Source of the DNA: Paenibacillus nanensis
GTDB taxonomy: Bacteria; Bacillota; Bacilli; Paenibacillales; Paenibacillaceae
DNA: 64,000 nucleotides
Assembly (NCBI RefSeq): GCF_003583765.1
Contig: NZ_QXQA01000011.1
Location: forward strand, 124,001 to 188,000
Reading direction: 5' to 3'
Position 1 is the stretch's first letter. Each line of letters begins with the position of its first letter. The notes under the pieces were generated by a model. That model saw nothing but the letters and a program-made list of their open reading frames with translations. It did no database searches and had not been told where the DNA came from. Positions 50,192 through 59,392 of this stretch are shown piece by piece. The position numbers and the translations under genes were made by a program.

Positions 50192-50476
50192 TTAGGATTG
50201 TTGATTATTGGATTTGTTGCCGCTCATTCTGGCATGAACCAGGCCGATTGCTGTGCCGATCACATAAATATGGACGCTGCCGATCAAGAATCCGATGCCG
50301 ACCATGAGGCCGATATTCTTATCGCTGAAGTGGCTTAGATTAATGAGGCAAAGCAAAACGCCGATCGCGAGTACGCCCCATGCGATGATCGTCATGACGT
50401 TCACTAAACGTCTCACATCGGATTTGGATGGGCCAAGCTGGCTGATTGTAGCCGTTTTTGTAGTCATATCGGACAC
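50192..50476 (-). CDS. Small two-helix membrane protein (unknown)
   Basis: A 94-residue protein with two hydrophobic helices (about residues 26-46 and 54-78) between polar ends. I do not recognise a family. ATG follows GAGGAGTGTCCGAT. It has its own terminator; upstream lies an AT-rich segment that probably holds its promoter. Codon use is like its neighbours. Confidence 0.65.
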   Translation of the reverse strand: MSDMTTKTATISQLGPSKSDVRRLVNVMTIIAWGVLAIGVLLCLINLSHFSDKNIGLMVGIGFLIGSVHIYVIGTAIGLVHARMSGNKSNNQQS

Positions 50477-50694
50477 TCCTCATGAGAGAAATAATATTGT
50501 AAGTGCTTTCTTATTTCTTACTATACCACATATTATGTCGATTGTTCAAAGAAAATTCACTTTTTGAACATAAAATGGACAAATTTTTATCGGCAAAGTT
50601 TAAAAAATGATGAAATTGCTCCTTATAGTTTGTCCAAACGTTACATGACGCGCTGAATATAGTGATGGTAGGTCAAAAAGAAGGAGGTGACGCT

Positions 50695-51096
50695 ATGAGC
50701 AAACTGACTACAGGGCCATTTGTCATTCCGCCTCTCATCGACACCGGCCTAACGCCGGACAACATGCTGATTACGCTTGTAAATCCAACCGCCAAGCCCA
50801 AAACGGTGACGGTCTTTCTAACAAGATCGCCACAAGCGGTGTTTCCGGCTACCGCAGCTATCGTGACGACATTGACGCAGCAGGTAACGCTGCAGCCTAA
50901 CCAATCCACGCTAGTTCGTGCGCAGCTTGGCGTTCATTACCAAATCCGGGATACCGTTCGCGTTACGATCGCTAACGATATCGATGAAGAGGGAGAAAAG
51001 ATCGAGGCGACCGTAGTCGTCGGCGACGGCGGCAGAACGGTTGCGACAACCTTTTTCCGTCATGACGATTTTGTAGAAACGGACAACCTCGTTTAA
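50695..51096 (+). CDS. Beta-rich protein of unknown function (133 aa)
   Basis: Not recognised. After PFVIPPLIDTGLTPDNMLITLVNPT the protein looks all-beta, with a duplicated feel (VFLTRSPQAVFPAT, TLQPNQSTLVRAQLG), no signal peptide, no Cys and no membrane helix. Start ATG 50695 follows AAGGAGGTGA at perfect spacing; the longer frame to 50662 is not needed. Similar short beta proteins in spore formers may be coat or exosporium components, but nothing here proves that. Monocistronic with its own terminator. Confidence 0.65.
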   Translation: MSKLTTGPFVIPPLIDTGLTPDNMLITLVNPTAKPKTVTVFLTRSPQAVFPATAAIVTTLTQQVTLQPNQSTLVRAQLGVHYQIRDTVRVTIANDIDEEGEKIEATVVVGDGGRTVATTFFRHDDFVETDNLV

Positions 51097-51116
51097 CGGC
51101 GGACTAGCAGTACCTT

Positions 51117-51146
51117 GGTCAACGAGCAAGGCTCGTTGGCCTTTTT
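51117..51146 (+). terminator. Intrinsic terminator
   Basis: A 10-bp stem (51117-51126 with 51132-51141, one T-G pair) followed by five T residues. Confidence 0.85.
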
Positions 51147-51175
51147 GATTGCGAAATCATGTCTTACATAAATAA

Positions 51176-51205
51176 GGAAAGGCCCGCCATCAGGCAAGCC
51201 TTTCC
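51176..51205 (-). terminator. Terminator of the PBP gene
   Basis: GGAAAGGC (51176-51183) with GCCTTTCC (51198-51205); on the minus strand the stem is followed by TTATTTATG. Confidence 0.65.
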
Positions 51206-51227
51206 GTCTGTCGTTCGGGACTTCGGG

Positions 51228-53366
51228 TTAATCCGTCCACCAGCGCTTCAAATCCTCCCACCACGAGCGGGATCTGCCGGACTTCCCGCCGGCGCCGTTG
51301 CCGCCCGCGTCAGTGCCTGCTTCGCCGCCGGTGCCGGAATCGAGCGAAGTTCCGCACACCTCGGTCGGCTCCGTGCCGGTGAGGAAGGTTTCGAGCCGCC
51401 GGCTCTCGCAGGTCGCGGCCGCAAGCTTGCCGGAATTCGGGTCGATAAAGACGTTCACGACGCCTTCCTCCGGCATCGGGAAAAATTTCGGCGGCACAGC
51501 CGACAACGCGCCTTCGATAAAGCCGGCGAAGATCGGCGCCGCGCGCCGCGCCTCCGCAACGGTCAGCATGCGGTCCTTGTCGTAGCCGACCCAGACCGCG
51601 GCGGCCAGCTCCGGCGTATAGCCGACGAGCCAAGCGTCGGTCGCCGTCGTGCCGGTTTTGCCCGCGACGGGACGCTTGATCGCCGCCGACACCCGATGCG
51701 CCGTGCCGCCCTCGTCGAAGACGCTCTCCAGCAGGCTCGTCATCACATAGGCTTCCGCCGGCGTTATGACCTGCTTCTCTTGCGGCTTAGCTTCATATAA
51801 TACATTGCCTTTGCGGTCTTCGATCCGCAGTATGGCGACCGGCTCCACGCGCACGCCTGCGTTGGCGAACGCGCCGTAAGCGGATGCCATCTCGAACGGG
51901 CTGACCGGGAACGTGCCGAGAGCAAGCGACGGCACGGGACTCATCGGGCTGTTCACGCCCAGCTTGCGGGCGGTCTCGATCACCTTGTCCGCGCCGACCG
52001 TCATAATCGTGTTCACGGCGTAAATATTGTCCGAGCTGCTGATGGCCGTCCGCATGTCAATGTAATCGCCGATATATTTATCGCCGTAATTATGCGGCTC
52101 GTACGTCTTGCGTCCCTCGTCGTAGCTGAATACCGTCGGCTCGCTTTTGAACCGGGTAACCGGCGTCATAAAGCCGCTCTGAAGCGCCGTCAAGTACAGG
52201 AACGGTTTGAACGCCGAACCCGGCTGGCGAGTCGACGCGAAGACGCGGTTGTATTGGTTCGTCTTGTAATCCCGTCCGCCGACCATGGCTTTAATATAGC
52301 CGTTGCGCGGATCGATCGCGACCAGCGCCGCTTGCTGCTCGGAGCTTGCCGGCATAACCTTCTTGATTGACTCTTCGGCAGCCGCCTGCGCTTCCTGATC
52401 CAGCGTCGTATAGATTGTAATGCCGCCTTCGTTGAGCAGCGATTCGTCGATGCCGTATTTCTCTACGGCCAAGTAGCGGATATAATCGCGGAAGTAAGGC
52501 GCGAAGCCTTCCTGCTGCCCCGAGCCGAGCGGCTGAAACGTCAGCACCTCGGCATAGGCCGCATCGGCTTGCTCCTCCGTAATCAAGCCGCCTTCCTTCA
52601 TCGCTTCCAGGATGACGTACTGGCGGTCCTTGGCGTTCTTCATATTCATATAGGGCGAATAGTATTTGGGCCCTTTCGGAATGCCGGCCAGCATCGCGCT
52701 TTCGGCGAGCGACAGCTCGGACGCGTGCTTATCGAAATACATCATGGCGGCCGCTTCGATCCCGTAGGAGCCATGCCCGTAATAAATTTGATTCAAATAC
52801 ATGCCGAGAATTTCATCTTTACTGTATTTCATCTCCAGCTGAGCGGTATAAATCGCTTCCTTCAGCTTACGCTGCCACGTCCGCTCATGGGACAAGTACA
52901 AATTACGCGCCAGCTGCTGCGTGAGCGTGCTGGCCCCTTGCCTGGCGGACATGCTCTGCACGTTGACGACGACTGCGCGCGCCATGCCTCTAAGGTCAAA
53001 GCCCGCATGGTCGTAGAACCTTCGGTCTTCAATCGCCAGAGTAGCCTCGATGACATAATGAGAGATATCCTCCAGCGCAACCGACCGGCGGTTCTCTCCC
53101 GCGTGGAATGTGTCGATGACGTTGCCATGGATATCCAGCATTTGCGAGGTCTGACTGATCGTCGATACCGGGAGCGTCTGTGCGCGCAAATAGAAGTAGA
53201 GGCCGATCATAACGGCGAAGACCGCAAGCCCTGCTAGTCCGGCGCGAAGCGCCCACTTCCGCATTTTGAGCAAATGGGGGAGAAACCGTTCAATGAGTAT
53301 AGGAAAAGCCAAGCGGCGCCGCAGCTTGCTCTGCCGACCTGCGGACGGCTTCGAAGACTTGTTCAT
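51228..53366 (-). CDS. pbpG: Class A penicillin-binding protein (PbpG/PBP2d-like)
   Basis: A bifunctional peptidoglycan synthase of 712 residues. A membrane anchor lies at about 40-65. The glycosyltransferase domain has IEDRRFYDHAGFD and GASTLTQQLARNL. The transpeptidase domain has the active-site tetrad in PGSAFKP (SxxK), the SxN motif in SSSDNIYAVN and KTGTT. The C-terminal tail is Gly-rich and ends in a Trp/Arg cluster. ATG follows AAGGGGG. In Bacillus subtilis the sporulation gene pbpG (ywhE) adjoins speE (ywhF); here speE is one gene away, supporting the PbpG assignment. Confidence 0.9.
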   Translation of the reverse strand: MNKSSKPSAGRQSKLRRRLAFPILIERFLPHLLKMRKWALRAGLAGLAVFAVMIGLYFYLRAQTLPVSTISQTSQMLDIHGNVIDTFHAGENRRSVALEDISHYVIEATLAIEDRRFYDHAGFDLRGMARAVVVNVQSMSARQGASTLTQQLARNLYLSHERTWQRKLKEAIYTAQLEMKYSKDEILGMYLNQIYYGHGSYGIEAAAMMYFDKHASELSLAESAMLAGIPKGPKYYSPYMNMKNAKDRQYVILEAMKEGGLITEEQADAAYAEVLTFQPLGSGQQEGFAPYFRDYIRYLAVEKYGIDESLLNEGGITIYTTLDQEAQAAAEESIKKVMPASSEQQAALVAIDPRNGYIKAMVGGRDYKTNQYNRVFASTRQPGSAFKPFLYLTALQSGFMTPVTRFKSEPTVFSYDEGRKTYEPHNYGDKYIGDYIDMRTAISSSDNIYAVNTIMTVGADKVIETARKLGVNSPMSPVPSLALGTFPVSPFEMASAYGAFANAGVRVEPVAILRIEDRKGNVLYEAKPQEKQVITPAEAYVMTSLLESVFDEGGTAHRVSAAIKRPVAGKTGTTATDAWLVGYTPELAAAVWVGYDKDRMLTVAEARRAAPIFAGFIEGALSAVPPKFFPMPEEGVVNVFIDPNSGKLAAATCESRRLETFLTGTEPTEVCGTSLDSGTGGEAGTDAGGNGAGGKSGRSRSWWEDLKRWWTD

Positions 53367-53559
53367 GCTGCTGACCCCCTTCCGTCAGTAGTTGCCTGCT
53401 TACTTTTTAGTATGGAAAAATACGGTACGAGCTATTCATGCACGAGTGGTACATGAGAACAAGAGCAGCGGTCATTCCGTGAAAAAATGGATAATTTTTC
53501 TTGCCAAGAAGTAGGGTTTGTGCGAGGATGGTTAGAAAAACAAAATTGGGGTGGAGAGA

Positions 53560-54804
53560 GTGGGTACCTTTATCGCTTCAACAAAACATAACGTGAAGAC
53601 GGCGATGGGCATACAGGGCTTTCCGATTATATTGCTCGTCAATATTTTCTTTGGCGTGTCCATGTCGTTTGTTCTGCCATTCAACTCGATGTTCGGCATC
53701 GACGAGGTTGGAATGAGCAACACGACCTTCGGCATCTTTATGCTGGTCTCTTCCTTAAGCGGCATCGTAATCAGCACCATCATCGCCAAGCTGTCGGACC
53801 GGATTCCGGACCGCAAAATCATTTTGGTCCTGTGCGCCGCTGCGGGGGTTATCGGTTATCTCGGCTTTGCGTTCTCCCGCGATTATTTTGTGCTTCTTGC
53901 GTTTTCATCGGTTTTTCTCGGCATCTCTTCCTCAACCTTTGCGCAGGTGTTCGCCATTGGCAGGGAAATGCTGACCAAATCGGATATGCCGCCAAAGCAG
54001 CTGCCTTTCTATATGAACATTCTCCGCACTATTTTTGCTTTGGCGTGGACGGTAGGGCCGGCGATCGCCTCTTATGTGCTGCTTTATTTGGGTTTTGTCG
54101 GCCTGTACGTCGTCGCCGCGACAGCGAATGCGTGCGTTGCGGTCATCACGCTGCTGTTCCTGCACCGCAAGGTGGAAGCGAAGGGCGGCAAGGCATCTCA
54201 AGCGGACCTTCCGCTCAGGCAGATCATGCTCCAGCCTACGATTCTTATAAATCTGATCGCGTTTACGTGCATCGCGACGGCCAACACGCTCAATTCGATG
54301 AATATGGCGCAATTCGTGACGAAGGAGCTTGGCGGGAGCGGGGAGAATGTCGGGCTGATATTCAGCATTCCGCCCGTATTCGAAATTCCGTTTATGCTAG
54401 GCTTTGGCTACATGGCAACCCGGATGAAAAGCGATAAGCTGATCCGCCTGGGCGCTTTCATCGCATTCGTTTATTTCGGCGCCCTGTATTTCACGGAAGC
54501 GCCTTGGCATATTTATTCCATTCAAATATTGAGCGCGCTGTACATCTCCATCACGAACGGCATCGCCATTACCTACTTCCAGGACTTCTTGCCGGATATG
54601 CCGGGGACCGCGACGAATCTCTACTCCAATTCGAATAAAGCGGGGAATATGATTGGCTTTATGCTGTTCGGAGTGATAGCGGACAGCTTTGGTTACCGTA
54701 ATGTATATCTTACTTGCGCCCTATTTACATTGGCCGCGGCCGTGCTTCTCGTTGCGCTGGGCCGTTCGAAACGGATGCAGGTTCAGGCTTCCGCCAGCGC
54801 TTAA
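53560..54804 (+). CDS. MFS transporter of the sugar-efflux (SET) type
   Basis: A twelve-helix major facilitator of about 414 residues. It begins with ASTKHNVKTAMGIQGFPIILLVNIFFGVS-like sequence (opening helix from ILLVNIFFGVS), carries the KLSDRIPDRKIILV loop 2-3 motif, and has the long central cytoplasmic loop. The layout, with SNTTFGIFMLVSS and the late YSNSNKAGNMIGF, matches SetA/SetB-type sugar efflux proteins of Bacilli. Substrate is not proven. The GTG at 53560 has GGTGGAGAG upstream; GTG 53551 is an alternative. It lies between pbpG and speE. Confidence 0.85.
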   Translation: MGTFIASTKHNVKTAMGIQGFPIILLVNIFFGVSMSFVLPFNSMFGIDEVGMSNTTFGIFMLVSSLSGIVISTIIAKLSDRIPDRKIILVLCAAAGVIGYLGFAFSRDYFVLLAFSSVFLGISSSTFAQVFAIGREMLTKSDMPPKQLPFYMNILRTIFALAWTVGPAIASYVLLYLGFVGLYVVAATANACVAVITLLFLHRKVEAKGGKASQADLPLRQIMLQPTILINLIAFTCIATANTLNSMNMAQFVTKELGGSGENVGLIFSIPPVFEIPFMLGFGYMATRMKSDKLIRLGAFIAFVYFGALYFTEAPWHIYSIQILSALYISITNGIAITYFQDFLPDMPGTATNLYSNSNKAGNMIGFMLFGVIADSFGYRNVYLTCALFTLAAAVLLVALGRSKRMQVQASASA

Positions 54805-54826
54805 TGAGAAGCTGCGGCTCAAAAGG

Positions 54827-54854
54827 TTGCTTTTTTGCCATGAAATACTATAAT
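54827..54854 (+). promoter_or_regulatory. Predicted sigma-A promoter of speE
   Basis: TTGCTT (54827-54832), 16 bases, then a perfect TATAAT (54849-54854), about 35 bases before the speE ATG. Confidence 0.7.
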
Positions 54855-54896
54855 ACAGGTTGAACCATTGACGACCGAAAGAAGGGATTAAGCGAC

Positions 54897-55724
54897 ATGG
54901 AATTGTGGTATACCGAGAAACAAACCGAAAACTTCGGCATTACGGCGAAGATAACAAAGAGCTACGTACATGAACAAACGGAATTTCAACAGCTGGATAT
55001 GATCGAGACGGAAGAGTTCGGCACGATGCTGGTGCTCGACGGTATGGTTATGACAACCGTAAAGGACGAATTCGTCTATCATGAAATGGTTGCGCATCCG
55101 GTGCTGTTCACGCATCCGAACCCGGAGCATGTGCTCGTAGTAGGCGGCGGCGACGGCGGCGTCATCCGCGAGGTGATGAAGCATCCGAAGGTGAAAAAGG
55201 CCGTTCTGGTCGATATCGACGGGAAGGTCATCGAATATTCGAAAAAATATTTGCCGACCATCGCAGGCGAGCTCGACAACCCTCGCGTAGAGGTGCTGGT
55301 GAACGACGGCTTCATGCATATCCACGATCATAAGAACGCGTACGACGTCATTATGGTAGACTCGACGGAGCCGGTCGGCCCTGCGGCGAACCTGTTCACT
55401 CGCGGCTTCTACCAAGGGATCTACGAATCGCTGAAGGAAGACGGCATCTTCGTCGCGCAGACGGATAACCCTTGGTTCAAGGCCGACCTGATCCAAAGCG
55501 TGAACCGCGACGTGAAGGAAGTATTCCCGATCGTGCGCGTATACGGCGCCAACATCCCAACGTACCCGTCCGGTCTTTGGACGTTCACGATGGGCAGCAA
55601 GAAGTACGATCCGCTTCAAGTGGACGAATCGTCCATTCCGGAGCTGGATACGAAATATTACACGCCGCGCCTGCACAAGGCTGCGTTCGTGCTTCCGAAA
55701 TTCGTAGAAGATTTAGTGAAGTAG
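54897..55724 (+). CDS. speE: Spermidine synthase (polyamine aminopropyltransferase)
   Basis: Transfers an aminopropyl group from decarboxylated S-adenosylmethionine to putrescine. The 275-residue protein has the N-terminal beta-domain, the [13 protein letters not shown] nucleotide-binding motif, [12 protein letters not shown] and the catalytic [12 protein letters not shown] loop. ATG follows GAAGGGATTAAGCGAC. In Bacillus subtilis speE is followed by agmatinase speB; here the next gene is an unrelated regulator, so speB must be elsewhere or absent. Ends at a strong terminator. Confidence 0.95.
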   Translation: MELWYTEKQTENFGITAKITKSYVHEQTEFQQLDMIETEEFGTMLVLDGMVMTTVKDEFVYHEMVAHPVLFTHPNPEHVLVVGGGDGGVIREVMKHPKVKKAVLVDIDGKVIEYSKKYLPTIAGELDNPRVEVLVNDGFMHIHDHKNAYDVIMVDSTEPVGPAANLFTRGFYQGIYESLKEDGIFVAQTDNPWFKADLIQSVNRDVKEVFPIVRVYGANIPTYPSGLWTFTMGSKKYDPLQVDESSIPELDTKYYTPRLHKAAFVLPKFVEDLVK

Positions 55725-55744
55725 CAGCGTTTATCGCATCTTCG

Positions 55745-55787
55745 AAGAGCCCGTTCCCGGCCGTATGCCGAAACCGGGCTCTTTTTT
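55745..55787 (+). terminator. Intrinsic terminator after speE
   Basis: AAGAGCCCG (55745-55753) with CGGGCTCTT (55775-55783), inner CGG/CCG, then a T tract to 55787. Confidence 0.9.
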
Positions 55788-55857
55788 ATTAGCGGTTCTG
55801 CGGTATATACTAAGCCTAATTAAGATCGCGTCTGCGTAAGTAATGGGGGGAGCAGGA

Positions 55858-57438
55858 ATGGCAGCGGCAGACTATTGCAAAGTGTTGATTGTAGACGATG
55901 AGATTCTAATCAGGCAGGGCATCAAGCATTTCATGAACTGGGAGAAGGAAGGCTTTCTTATTGTCGGAGAAGCCTCGAACGGATTAGAAGCGCTTGAAAT
56001 GATCGAACAGCTGAAGCCGAATATTGTGCTTACCGATATCGTGATGCCCGTTATGGACGGAGAAGAGCTGACCAAGCGGATCAAGACGCAGTACCCGGAT
56101 ATCGAAGTGATCGTGCTGAGCAGCTTCGGGGAATACAATTACGTCCGGTCGACGTTTCAAAGCGGCGTAGCGGATTATATTTTGAAGCCGAAGCTGGATA
56201 CGCAGCATTTATTGACCGTGCTGAAAATGGCGGCCGAGCGGATTCCTTCGCAGCGGGACGGAGACGCCGCAGCGGATGAGCTTCAGCCTTCCGGCGATAG
56301 GCTGCTCGAGAGACTGCTGTCCGGTTACGATATGCCCTTCGATGCGGATGAAGCCAAAACGATCTTCCCGTACCCGGCGTTTCGGATCGTCGGCGCAACA
56401 GCGGCCGGCGCCGGCTCGGACGAGCTTCGCGACAGGCTTGAGGCCATGCTCCGGCGCGAGGTCTCGGAAGGGGAAGCCGCGCTTCACGAGCTGCGGACAG
56501 AGTCCCGCGCTGCGGCCTTTTTGATCAACGCCGAAATAACGGTGTTGGAGCTGCTGAAGGTAAGGGCGCAGGGCGAGGCGCCGCGTTTGAGGGAAGACGG
56601 ACATGCGTCTCAACTGCTGCTAAGCGCGATATTCGACGATTTGTCCGAACTAAACCCGGTCTTCCGCGGCAGCTTCCTAAAGCTGGTCGAATATAGCTTC
56701 TTTCTCCCGGATCATCCGGTGCTTGCGGCAGGGACGCTGCCGGCATCCGGCCCCGCGCCGGAGAGCTTTCAGCTGAGCCGCTTCACGGAGGAATTCAAGC
56801 GCGGGCGCTTTCGGGACGCGTTCGACGGATTGCGCGCTCATGTGGAAGAGATGGCCGCCTGTTACACGGCGGACGTATTCGAATTTAAGTCGTTTCTGGG
56901 TAATATCATTTTCAACGTCACGGTGCTTCTCGGCAATATGGGATACGGCGTAAAGGAGCTGGAGAAGAACAAATACGGCTATTTCAAAGCGATTGAAGAC
57001 AGCCATTCGGCCCGCGAAGCGATTCGAAGGCTGGACGAGTTTATCGCGGAGGCGGAGGCCTGCATTGCCGAGAAGGAGAGCCAGACGGGCGGAAGCAGCG
57101 CCAACATGAAGCGGCTGCTGGACTATATCCATGAGCATTATGCGGAGCCGCTGACCTTGACGGAGATGGCCAAGCATTTTCATTTCAACCCGTCGTATTT
57201 GTCCAGCTATTTTTCCTCGCACAACGAAGAAGGGTTTATCGACTACTTGCATAAGGTGCGGACGGAGAAGGCGGAGGAGCTGCTAAGAGGCGGCGACGCG
57301 CCTATTTCGGAGATCAGCGGTATGGTTGGTTACGCGGACCACAGCTACTTCTGCAAAGTTTTCAAGCGGCATACCGGCCTCTCGCCGAGCCGCTACCGCA
57401 GACTACATCAGAATGAAAGAAGTGACGGCCCGCGATGA
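55858..57438 (+). CDS. YesN-type AraC-family response regulator
   Basis: About 526 residues: an intact receiver domain (VLIVDDE, phospho-Asp in NIVLTDIVMP, Lys in YILKPK), a long central region, and a C-terminal AraC double helix-turn-helix (LTLTEMAKHFHFNPSYLSSYF and ISGMVGYADHSYFCKVFK). Such regulators activate carbohydrate genes. ATG 55858 follows GGGGGGAGCAGGA. The sensor-kinase gene starts four bases before its stop. It heads the galactoside cluster and probably activates the solute-binding protein promoter near 59.3 kb. Confidence 0.93.
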   Translation: MAAADYCKVLIVDDEILIRQGIKHFMNWEKEGFLIVGEASNGLEALEMIEQLKPNIVLTDIVMPVMDGEELTKRIKTQYPDIEVIVLSSFGEYNYVRSTFQSGVADYILKPKLDTQHLLTVLKMAAERIPSQRDGDAAADELQPSGDRLLERLLSGYDMPFDADEAKTIFPYPAFRIVGATAAGAGSDELRDRLEAMLRREVSEGEAALHELRTESRAAAFLINAEITVLELLKVRAQGEAPRLREDGHASQLLLSAIFDDLSELNPVFRGSFLKLVEYSFFLPDHPVLAAGTLPASGPAPESFQLSRFTEEFKRGRFRDAFDGLRAHVEEMAACYTADVFEFKSFLGNIIFNVTVLLGNMGYGVKELEKNKYGYFKAIEDSHSAREAIRRLDEFIAEAEACIAEKESQTGGSSANMKRLLDYIHEHYAEPLTLTEMAKHFHFNPSYLSSYFSSHNEEGFIDYLHKVRTEKAEELLRGGDAPISEISGMVGYADHSYFCKVFKRHTGLSPSRYRRLHQNERSDGPR

Positions 57439-59210
57439 GACGGTTTTTCGATCGGTTCAAATATAACGGTCTGTTCGTCAAAATGTTCATTGTTATGGTC
57501 GTCAGTATCGCGTCAGTAGCGGTTATTACGACTTGGACGACGATCAACACCTCGGAGCGCGTGTTTCTGGAGACGTTCAGCATTACGAATTCCAAAGTCG
57601 TGGAACAGATCAAAAGCAACATGGACGCGTATAACTACGCGATTGTCATCGCGTCCAACAATGTGCTGCAAAGCGGCTCGATACGAGGCTTTCTAACGGA
57701 GGGGGACGGCAACTCGCTCTCCCAGATGAGGGCTTATTACAACATGAGCCAACAGATCAAACGGATCCACTCCGGACTAGACGCGTACGATGTGAGCATC
57801 ATTGTGAATGGAGTGAACGGCAGAAGCTTTGCGACGGACCGGACGATCTGGCCGATCTCGGACAAGGCGCTGCGGAGTCATCCGATAACCGACCGTACGC
57901 TGAGCGAGCCCCGCAAGCTGCATTATCTTTATGATGACGCGAACGTCTCCGGCAATCCTGACGTCGCGCCGACCATTGTCGCTTCCAAGGCGCTTCTGGA
58001 CCGGACGACCGGCAAGGTGTACGGTTCGATGTATTTTCCGATTCGGGAGCAGGAATTTAAACGATTCTATGAAAGCTTCACCAGTCTGGGCAATGATGTC
58101 GCGGTTATGAGCGGGACCGGCATGATTCTATCCTCCAACCGATCCGAGTGGATCGGGCAGCCATCGGAGCAGCTGCTGAACTATGCCAAGGAGATAGAAA
58201 AGAAGGGCCTCCCTTATATGGACGCGGAAATGATGGACAAAAGCCATGTCATTCTGTCGACTTACCTGCAGTCGCTGGATTTGTACGTCGTCAACGTCAT
58301 TGACAAAGAGGCGGCGATCGGGCAGCTGACGGACACCGACGCGATCGTCCTGACGGTTATGATCATTGTGGCAGCAGCACTCATTATCGTTTTTCTTATT
58401 TCCCGCAGGCTGACCAAATCGTTGACGCGGCTGGTCAAACAAATCTCGACCATCTCCAAATATGAGTTCGATCATGAGGTAACCGTTGGCGGCAGCTACG
58501 AGACGAGGCAGCTGGCGCAGGCGTTCAATTCCATGCTGGCCGAGCTCCAGGTATATGTCAGGGAGCTGCTGGAGACGCAGAAGGGACAGCGGAATGCGGA
58601 GCTTGAAGCGCTGCAGCAGCAGATCAATCCGCACTTCCTGTATAATACGCTTGCTTCCGTGAAGTTTATGGTTCAGCAAGGCAGTAAAGAGAAGGCGGCG
58701 GAGACGATCAACGCGCTGATCTCCCTGCTGCAGAACGCGATCGGCAACGTAAGCGCCACGATTACGCTCAGCCAAGAGTTAATTAACCTCAAAAACTATG
58801 TGTTCATCAATCATGTGCGCTACGGGGAACGGATCAAGATGAACTATTTCGTATCGCCGGATTGTATGGGATATCATGTGCCGAAGCTTATCATTCAGCC
58901 TTTTATCGAGAACGCTTTTTTCCACGGCTTCAACCAGAAGAGCGAAGGCAACATCTATTTCATGGCGTCCAAGGACGGAGACTCGCTTGTATGCGAGGTT
59001 GCGGATAACGGAGACGGCTTCGACATGGGCGGGGTTGATGGACTTCCTCTGCCGCAGACGAGCAGGCGGCAGCTGTTTGCCGGGATCGGCGTGAAAAACG
59101 TGCATGACCGGATCAAGCTGCTGTACGGAGAGCAATACGGCGTTACGATAGCGAGCGAGCCGGGGGAAGGAACCCGAGTGAAAATCCGTCTGCCGCTGAT
59201 CAAAGGGTAA
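57435..59210 (+). CDS. YesM-type sensor histidine kinase
   Basis: A 591-residue kinase with a membrane helix at about 15-37, an extracytoplasmic Cache-like sensor (about 38-300), a second helix (about 300-322), HAMP, then the His_kinase domain with QQINPHFLYNTLASVKF (phospho-His) and the HATPase motifs IQPFIENAFFHGF, VADNGDGFD and GIGVKNVHDRIKLLYG. All key residues are present. Its ATG overlaps the regulator stop (ATGA). Senses an extracellular sugar or binding-protein signal and phosphorylates the partner regulator; the ligand is unknown. Confidence 0.94.
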   Translation: MRRFFDRFKYNGLFVKMFIVMVVSIASVAVITTWTTINTSERVFLETFSITNSKVVEQIKSNMDAYNYAIVIASNNVLQSGSIRGFLTEGDGNSLSQMRAYYNMSQQIKRIHSGLDAYDVSIIVNGVNGRSFATDRTIWPISDKALRSHPITDRTLSEPRKLHYLYDDANVSGNPDVAPTIVASKALLDRTTGKVYGSMYFPIREQEFKRFYESFTSLGNDVAVMSGTGMILSSNRSEWIGQPSEQLLNYAKEIEKKGLPYMDAEMMDKSHVILSTYLQSLDLYVVNVIDKEAAIGQLTDTDAIVLTVMIIVAAALIIVFLISRRLTKSLTRLVKQISTISKYEFDHEVTVGGSYETRQLAQAFNSMLAELQVYVRELLETQKGQRNAELEALQQQINPHFLYNTLASVKFMVQQGSKEKAAETINALISLLQNAIGNVSATITLSQELINLKNYVFINHVRYGERIKMNYFVSPDCMGYHVPKLIIQPFIENAFFHGFNQKSEGNIYFMASKDGDSLVCEVADNGDGFDMGGVDGLPLPQTSRRQLFAGIGVKNVHDRIKLLYGEQYGVTIASEPGEGTRVKIRLPLIKG

Positions 59211-59338
59211 AAATCGTTTTAGTTTCAAAAAATCGTCCAAATCCGATTAAGCTTAGCACTCGTCAACCTATAATAATCCGACAATTGGTTGCAAATATCG
59301 TCCTAACGCCCGCCGAGATCGCGATGCTAAAATTTAGA

Positions 59339-59360
59339 TGTAAGCCGTGAAGCGCTTACA
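59339..59360 (+). promoter_or_regulatory. Palindrome before the solute-binding protein gene (CRE-like or regulator site)
   Basis: TGTAAGC (59339-59345) and GCTTACA (59354-59360) are perfect arms around eight bases. The right half (GAAGCGCTTACA) resembles a catabolite-response element half site. A TAAAAT -10-like hexamer (59328-59333) lies just before it without a good -35, so CcpA roadblock or YesN activation is plausible. Confidence 0.5.
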
Positions 59361-59392
59361 AGTCAAAAAATAGATAAACGGAGGTCTTGACG

